A stretch of 64,000 nt of DNA from Ficedula albicollis (lineage: Eukaryota; Chordata; Aves; Passeriformes; Muscicapidae), in assembly GCF_000247815.1 (NCBI RefSeq), contig NC_021671.1, forward strand, positions 26,374,513 through 26,438,512, given 5' to 3'. Below, one piece after another: positions 50,201 through 59,200 of the stretch; position 1 is the first letter of the stretch; each line of letters begins with the position of its first letter. The position numbers and the translations under genes are program-made. Under the pieces are notes generated by a model. It was given only the letters and a program-made list of their open reading frames with translations, did not search any database and was not told the origin of the DNA.

Positions 50201-53200
50201 ATCCTGCAAAGCAGGAACTGCAGCAGCATCCCCACAGCTCAGGGTACAGACCTGCTCTAGCACAGCCTATGAAGAGATTGCTCACCCTCACACAAAGAGG
50301 CTGCTTAGCCCAGTGACAAGTAATGAAGGAAGCAATTCACCCAGTTAACTTCAGAGCAGTGCAACTGCCCCAGCAGTAACACAGCAGGTGAGGTTTTCTT
50401 GTGTTTGCTCTTGACTACATCACTGCTGGCTAGTGCAACAGCAAGAACACCACCTCACTGGGAAGTATCTATGTACCAGTGCCAAGTATTTAATTAAAAT
50501 TGCTTAAGAATTCTAATTGGTCTAAGGTACCAGAACAAAAGTATAGAGGGAAGGACGAAAGGAAGAAAAAGTTTCATCCTGCACTGGCAGTAGGGGGCAC
50601 CTCAAAAAGTAACTATAAAAGCACTGTAATCTTAATTAACCAGAACATTAGCTATACACAACGGGTTACAAAACTGTTTCAGACTGTTGAATGGAAGTTT
50701 GCACACAGATGCAAAATGCATTCAAACAGTGCATTAACACACACATGCTGATGTCATGAACTTACCTGCTTCATCTTGGGTATCAGGGTTAATAGCAGTT
50801 AACACTCCATATCTTTTTCCCCAGGATTTAACATCAAAATAAACATTGCCTAATACAAAAGAAATGTATAGCAAAGATGAGGCGCATTGATGAGAACTTG
50901 ATAAAATTTCCCTGAAAGCAAAACAAAGCGCTCTTCCACTCCCATTTGAAATTCTGATTTAGCAATTCAGAAATACTGCACAAGTAGTAGCAGATGTTTC
51001 CATGTTATCCAGCTTTTCAGTAACCTCTGTGCACCTGCTCATTCTGTCCATAGCAAAACTGAATTCTGAATTGACTGAATTCTGAAAAATGAATTCTCTG
51101 AATTCTGGAGATCTCCCAAGTTCTTCCTTGCCCATGCACAATCAGCAATCCCCTTCCCTACTGCAGCTCAAGCTACACCTAGTCCAGTTACAATGCACTT
51201 GAATTCTTCTACAACCACCAGCTCTGCTAAAAAAGAAAACCACACATTTTGCTTTGTAGACGATCTTTTACACCACGTAGGAGATACACAGCTCCTCTTC
51301 AGAGATTCCCCCAGCTTTCTTGTAGAAACCAGGCCAGTATTTCCCCAAGGAGTTTAGACAGCAGCTTATTACAGTAAACAATTATATTAACTAATGAGCT
51401 ACATTTAACTTAGAAATTGAGTAATAGTTGTTCTGCCCCCTCATGTCATCACAAACAACTCACTCACACCCTGTTAAGCAACAGAAGGAAAGCCTGGCAT
51501 CTGATTCCAAAACAGGATTACTAAGAGCAGTGACTTCCTATACATGTGCTGAACAAGGAGTTACCTTGCTCGAAGTCTTACCTTGTGAGGTTGCATAAGC
51601 TTGTCCACTGGAAATGATTGCTTTTATAAAGGAAATTATTTGAGGAATATTGTCAGTCACCCTCATATATACCGTAGGAGGAAGGACCTTAAAGAAAGAG
51701 TAACATCTTGATGAGTTCCTTCACTCTAAGAAACAAGCTAACTAAAAGAACATTCTCCTCAATCTTATCTTTAAAAAAACAAGTAGCAAGTATCATAAAA
51801 AATTCATGAGTAGTATTTAAGAATACACATACAGAAAAAAATATTTTGGGGATGGCAAAAAAAACCTCTGATTTTTCCCAGTGACTCACTCCCTGCTTCT
51901 GACAGGGAGACAAGAAGCAAAGGCACTGAACTCAATGAAAGATTTCATGTTTCTTGTGCTTTCAACCAGGCTACTTCTGCATTATAGTAAATATGCAATA
52001 TCTGTGAATCAATGATCTACTGAGTATGGAAAAAATCTGCTCCTACAGAAATTTAGCTTGCTCATTCCAAAGCTCAGGATTGCTTCTCCCCACATTTCCT
52101 TACTCAAAATGCGTGCAGTATCGTTCCAGAAGAATGAAAAAGTAAATCAGCACTCAGCTTCCAAACAATGAATTTATTTTTTCAGATCAAACTCTCAAAA
52201 CTAGATTCTTTACCAAAATAATTGCTTAGAAATACTCTTAAATTTAGAATCTTGAGTATTTGTACCTTTAAGGCAGCCATATCTTGTTTAAAGTCTTCTT
52301 CATAAATACGAGCAAGAGCTACTGGCGATATATTCATCTGAAAAAAAGAGAAGCAGATTAGCAAATCATAAATCAGAGTAATGACATAAAATATGGCAAT
52401 CTTTTCTCAGACAGCTAATAGCTAATTGGAAGACTTAGAGAGCCCCCAAGGCAAAGAGTCAGAAAGGCCTATTAATCTAACATTGACAGGGAGGAGATGT
52501 AAGTTATAAATAACTTAGAAGTAGTATTTCACTTATGTGTCTCAATTTCCAAAATATTAATATATCTCTTTTAAGAGAAAGCAACCAAAGACTAAAATAA
52601 TAAACTCCTTCCCTCTCTTATTTTTTTTTCCTCTTGAGAGGGTCTTTGTGTCTCAATTTCCAAAATATTAATATATCTCTTTTAAGAGAAAGCAACCAAA
52701 GACTAAAATGATAAACTCCTTCCCTCTCTTATTTTTTTTCCTCTTGAGAGGGTCTTCCATTTCCAGTGACAAAATATACCACCATACAGAGGACATAAAA
52801 ACCATTCACCTTACTGACAGGAAGCACCAATACCACCTACGTGTCAGAAAGACGACATAAAAACCATTCACCTTACTGACAGGAAACACCAATACAACCT
52901 ATGTGTCAGAAAGATCAGAGACTTGCAGGATGAGACAAGATATTAATTTTCAGTGATTAAGGAAAATAAACTATTTCTGAACATCATGGGTACTCATAGA
53001 TCTCAATACTGAAAAGCAGTTCCATGCTTTGTCAAGTCCGGCGTTTCTCAAGCACCTTCTCTACATTTCTCATCCATGGGACATAAACAGGTTCCTCTTG
53101 CAGAGGCAATGAGAAAATGCAACCCAGAAGGAAAGGTACTTGCACATGGTTAGGTACTTGTTCTCAAATATTCAGAAGAGGCCAGGGACTGAAATATGCA

Positions 53201-56200
53201 TGACAGCAAAGCCTGCCCTAGGAAGCAACAGCTTGCATGGTATCAAAGTGTTTCAAATGCATGCTTTTTTACATTTTCTCTGAGAATAAACTACTGAGGA
53301 GAAGACAGCATACTGTCAGTCTCTCCATCTTGCAGGTAACTGAATAATTAACAACATAAATCCCATTTCATCACTTCCAATGCATTACTGGAGCATCTTT
53401 ATGGGTTCCGATTTTGAGAGAGCAGGTGGGTACCACTGTTTGTACAAACTCCTGGACAAAGCAGGAGTTCTGGTGAAGACAGTCCAGATGTCCCTGTAGC
53501 AATGATGCCTGAGGATGATGCTCAGCACCAAAAAAAAAAGACATGCTTCTGCCTACAGACCAGTGACTGGATTATTCTCCCTAGACAGCTCAGCTCTTTC
53601 TTTGATCAAGAGAGAAACAAGGGTGCCCACAGAAAGAACATGGGGATTTTCCTCCCATCCAGATGGATGTTCAACACACAAAGAGGCTCATCTCTCTCTC
53701 AAAGGACCACTGATGGCATGCAGCACGTTCATCATAAACTAGTACCCAACTTTCAGGCTCCTCCCAGATGAATCCCACCAGGGGATGAAGAACAAACCTA
53801 GGCATTTTGCTTCTACCACTGTAATGCTTCAGGTGCACAGGTTCCAACAACAAAAGCAGGCTACTGAGGTAGAGGCCTTGGCCATCCAAATAAAATGGTT
53901 GAGCAAACATTTCAAAAAGTCACCAAAACACAGCCAAGAAAACTACTATTCTATGACTTCATAGAATCCAAGAATGTAGAAGAATGCAGTAAAGCAACGC
54001 ATCATTCAAAAAGATGTCATTTCTCCCTCCTCGAACATAAAACCTCTAAGATGTTTTGACAATAAGAAAAATTTTTAAAATGCAAACATAGATTTTTGGA
54101 GGGGGGTTGTTTTAAAATTGTTTACAGCCTTAGAAAACTGTAAACAAATGGACTAAGGGAACAGACATTTCTACGAGTGGTGTGCTAGTATTCATTTGAA
54201 TGCAGGGGCCTATATTTAACTGCAAAAGTAATTGTTTACTTAAAGATAAGTAAAAGGAACAGCTGTCAAATTCTCTGGCTCCAAGAAACTATCCTAAAAC
54301 TTGAAACTGCAATTCAATCCAACACATCCACTTATGATCCAGAAGACACACGTTATAGAATCTAAAATCAAATTAAACAAAAAGACTCAAAATGTAGAAT
54401 AAAACACAGAATACATTCTTAGTGCTTCAGGGTTCAAAAAGTGTTTTTACAACAATTAAAAAAAAAAAATTGCACTAATCATTCAACAAGCTCTTCAGGG
54501 TTCAAAAAGTGTTTTTACAACAATTTAAAAAAAAATAATTGCAATAATCATTCAACAAGCTGATCTGGTAAAAAAGGTCATATTAAAATTCAGCTGAGAA
54601 CCACTTACTGCCCCAGTCTTATCAAGACTTACCCCAACACACAATGTTAACTTTCCTGTAGGTGACACACTCGGGCCTGACAAATACCACTTACTGCCCC
54701 AGTCTTATCAAGACTTATCCCTACACACAATGTTTACTTTACTGTAGGTGACACACTCGGGCCTGACAAAGCTTTCCAAGATGCTGACATTGCAGCTAGA
54801 TGGTGCTCTGCACCTTCCAGGAACTGCCCTCAGCCCCACGTGGCAGTGCTGTACCTACTGTCTCTCCTGATCACTGCTTTTCATGATCACAGCACACAGC
54901 ACTTCTCCAGAACTCAAAGAACACTTCTGGCTGTTAAGTTTTGGGATAATTTCACTGTGCTGAGGATTCATGCAGGGCTTTTGTCCCCTGCTAGCCTCTC
55001 AGGCAGGGGGAGAGGGCAGGAGAATCCCAAGTGTGGGTGCTGCAAGGTAGCCTCCTCTCTGTCTCCCCCCATCACACAGCTCTAAACACTCAGCCCTCCT
55101 CACCCCCACACCCATTAGACACACTACGGGACCAGAAATCTCAACATTTATCATCATCTATCATCAGCAGCATTTATTATCTACTAATTAAAACAAATAT
55201 AACAAAAGAACCCCCAACTCAGGTTAATTTTCCTGTATAAGTAACTCAGAAAATATCAAAAGGTTAGTCAAAGACTGGAGCAAACACCTACCTCATTGGC
55301 TCTTTTTATTATCTTGTCATCTATGTCTGTGATCCCCATCACCATGATAACTTCAATTCCAAAAAACCTTGTCATTATCCTTCGAATTATATCAAACCTA
55401 ACGTAGGAGCTGGAAGAGAAAGAAATGCGAGCTTTTGAACATGCAGTATTAAGAATAAACTTAAATAAAAATAACCAACAGCCACAGGGACAATTTAATT
55501 ACCCCAACACTTGCAATGAAAAGATCTTCAGTGTATAATGTGTTTTTTCCAAAACCTTTTGCTACCTTGACAAAAGTCAAGCAAATTTCTCTTGAACTGG
55601 CCTACCCTCTTCTGGCATTAGTGACACATTACACCAAATTTTCTGAGTGCATTCTTTTGTTGCATCTCTTTATTCAAAGGGCATCACAAGCTACATGAGC
55701 CAGGAGACTCTTTCAAAGCCAACAGGACAAAGCAAGACACAGAGATCAGATGTTGTTGAAACACACCCCTTGGGCTTAGCATATCCTAACAGGTTTTCAA
55801 AAGTCATTCCATAGAAGAACAGGGAGAATAAAGCAGCATTCAAGTGAACTTTTCTTAGGATTGAGTAACAACAGATACCAGCCACCAATAAAGTACTTCA
55901 TTCACACACCACCACAGAACTTTTCTGACAGCAAAGAGTAGATGCTCTATAGGTTATTTTGTTTTAATTACACTTGAGAATAAAAGTTATTCTGAAAATA
56001 ATTCAGGGCTTTTTTCACAAAGCAGAGTATTTAATGCTGACAGATTGATGGATATACAAACTGTAAAGGGCTGTTGCAGCTGCTTCTGCTCACAGACTCT
56101 CCATTTGTAATTCTCAAGACACATTTTGACTGAGTTAAACCCAATTACTAGGTGAGATACTAGAAGGTGACTAAAATCTCTGGGTCTGCCCTGCAGAATG

Positions 56201-59200
56201 ATGAGAATCCTCAGCCTTTCTGGGCTCTGTTTTCTCCGAAGCCACCAAGGAGGTTCACAGACCTACAGGTTCCCATTTAACCCACAGCATCACAAAAACT
56301 ACAACTCCCATGGCTATCAGAGCAAAGGAGTGTAAGCAACTACAAGAAACAGATTTGCACCATTCCCTGCAGGTGCCAGGTAGCACTAAGGTACTGATTC
56401 ATGGATGCATAATATCTCAATGAAGAAAAATACTTTTTGTTCTTGTTTGTACCATGCCCATGCTGAAAAAAGACTTTTTGAAAGCTTTGCTGCCAGGGAG
56501 ATAGTTTTTAATGAATAGTAAGGTTCATCTAATGTGGTGACACGATTCCATAAGAATATTAAATTGGTCTTTGGATCTTGTTCAGAGGAACAACGCCAGC
56601 ATCAAAAGCTTCATATTAGATTGAACAGCCCTGCAGCCACTGTTCCCAGAGTAGGCACAAATTTCACACTGTTCCCTCTCCTCTCATCTTCCAACTGAAT
56701 TAATGAATGAAACTCTGCAAGAACCAGAGCAGATTTCCTAATACCTCAGAAAGCAGGGTCTTTACCTCTTCAGGACTGATTTAAAAAAAAAAACAAAAAA
56801 CAAAAAAACAGCCAAAACAAACAGTCAAAATCAGGGGGTGGCAGAGATACAAGAGAAATTTCTCATGCTTGGTTTTACTCTTACTTCAAAGCATTCAGCC
56901 AGGAACCTGGATGCCAACCAGGCTGCAGGTCAAACCAGTACAGCCAAGGTCAGATCCAGAACTGTGGAAAAAATAGTATTATTTGCCTGTCTTACTTTTT
57001 TTACTATATATAATGGGTGTTGGATATCATATAGAGGCAGACAGAGCATCTGTTTTTAAGACAGGAAGCACAACATACTAGAGAACGTTAAATTATTTAG
57101 AGAAATAAGAACTCCTTATGGAACGGAAAGAGGACAGGAGAAAAATAATGCCATTATTTCCAAATTCTCCTCAAGGATCTCAAACTCATTTCCATGATCC
57201 ATTTCTGCTTTATTACCTGCTGCATTTGTTGTGTTTGACACAACTCAAATGTAAGATAGAGGAGAAAAAGGGGAATTCTGGTGACAACATGTGGCAGGAC
57301 AACAACAAAATGATGGCATTTAACAAGAGCAGCAGAGTAGCAACAACCACCATTCCATTTGACTTTATGTCAACATGTGGCAGGACAACAACAAAATGAT
57401 GGTATTTAACAAGAGCAGCAGAGTAGCAACAGCCACCATTCCATTTGACTTTATGCTATTTCCCAGTTCATCTCCTTGCCCCCAACAGCAGCATACATTT
57501 CAGCTGTTCTATGGTTGAACCCAGCTACTGAGGAAAAAAGGATATCATTTCAAAAAATAAATAAATAAATAGAACCAAGAGTGCTCCACCATCCTGAACA
57601 AATCAGCTGAGCAACAGGATGTCAACACTGACATGTGCAAGACCAGAGATACTGGAAAGGAACAGCCAACTCCTCCCACACTGGAGGGTTTAACTGATAA
57701 GAAAAGAGAGCAAATGGTCTTCAGTGCAGACACCTTGTCACACAACAGGAACCACAAGTGAAGGTGCTTAAAGAGAGAATTATACCTGGTATATCTGCAT
57801 GATACACCAAAGGCAATATTCAGCACTAACCACTCTTCCTTAAATCAGCAATGAAGAGGTCAGACCCCGGTGACACAGATGTATGGCAAAACTCCACAAC
57901 AGGAAAGCTTAAAATTGCTAGTTTAGATATGGGTAAGAAAAGATGGGTAAAAATACAGGCCAGTGTAAGCAAGGCCTTTCTACTCCCTCTTTTAATCAAA
58001 AAAGTCTGAGGGCAAGACAACCACTGAAAAAACAGACATTTAAAAGCCACAGAGAACTGCAAGACCAAAGGGTGAAATTCTCCACCGCTATAAAACATTG
58101 TGGTCAAGATCAACTACACCCCTTAGGATAGAAGCACCTCTGCAATCCCTTCTCTATTAGACCATGTCAGGCAAGACAGGCCCTACCACAGTACAGAACC
58201 TCAACTGAGGGATAAAGACAAGAAACTTACAAATCATCTTTTTTATACAGTTACCTTCAAGTGATGATTTTAAATCCTAATTATTTCAAGGTAAACTGTA
58301 ATGGAGCCTGTATCACAACAGCTGTAGATTTTAATATACAAATTACTATGACTTTCAAAAAAAAAAAAAAAGCTCCCCTGAACATACTAAGTACAAACAA
58401 AAAGTCCAAGATATTGCTTTCTTGATTTTTAGGCCACCAGCTAGGTCATTTTTCTGCTGAGACTTGAAAAAAGCAAGGAGGAAAAAGAAACCATCACATA
58501 TACACAACAGTAAAGTAGCATTAACACTAGCACTGGCAACAGTACTTTTACATAACTGGTATTTTAAGTCTTCCTTTTTACAGAGCAAAGCAGCAGTTGT
58601 GCTGTTACTGCGATGGCTCAGTTCAACATGAGCAAGATTCAACACAAGTTTCTGAATGAAGCTGAGACAGGATGAGAAGCTGTGAAATCCCTTACATTGA
58701 AAGGGAATTATTCAGTTACTGAAATGCACAATAGCTGATCTTCATACAGATGGCAATTATCTGATAAACCCCTGCTCTTCTGAAGAGCCCAACACAATTT
58801 ACTTTTTAAGAATGCAGAGACAGACCCTTAAGAGCAGCTTGAGCTGCTGCAACTCCCCTCTGTTTCACAGGAACAGCAGACACTCTGCATGTCTACTGTT
58901 CATCAGGTATGTTGTTTTGAAACAAGTGGCAGCAACCTCCTCTGGTGTATTTAACATACTTTTTCAAAGTCACTTAAAATTAAGCTAGCTTCATCCTAAT
59001 GAACTACAGAGAAAAACTTGTGCTGTTCTGGATGGGTTTTTTATTTTTAAACATAGTAAGCCACTGCAGTGTTTACAGTGCAAAAATGCCTTTAAGCTAC
59101 ATGGACTTTCTGAGATCTAAGATCCAATGTGTTCATGTGTAAACCTAGGAATTACCTTTCTATTAGCCAATCCTGCACAGTGTTTCCTTGGTGCCAACAC

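Larger units (their letters stand above)
48410..50990. repeat. ~1.33 kb tandem duplication containing a CARS2 exon
   Basis: Unit 1 is 48410-49743 and unit 2 is 49744-50990. Both begin inside a CR1 fragment (gctggcctttctccacaatg) and end cacaagtagtag. Visible differences are few: tcactagtg/tcaccagtg, gtgtttactc/gtgtttgctc, attgttcta/attggtcta, an A run about 5 bp shorter in unit 2, and an 83 bp internal duplication only in unit 1. Each unit carries the 84 bp CARS2 exon with its splice sites. Confidence 0.96.
52338..55291 (-). other. CARS2 intron dense in short tandem duplications
   Basis: Four tandem duplications of 62-111 bp lie within 2.3 kb. Between them is unremarkable sequence. Confidence 0.8.
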
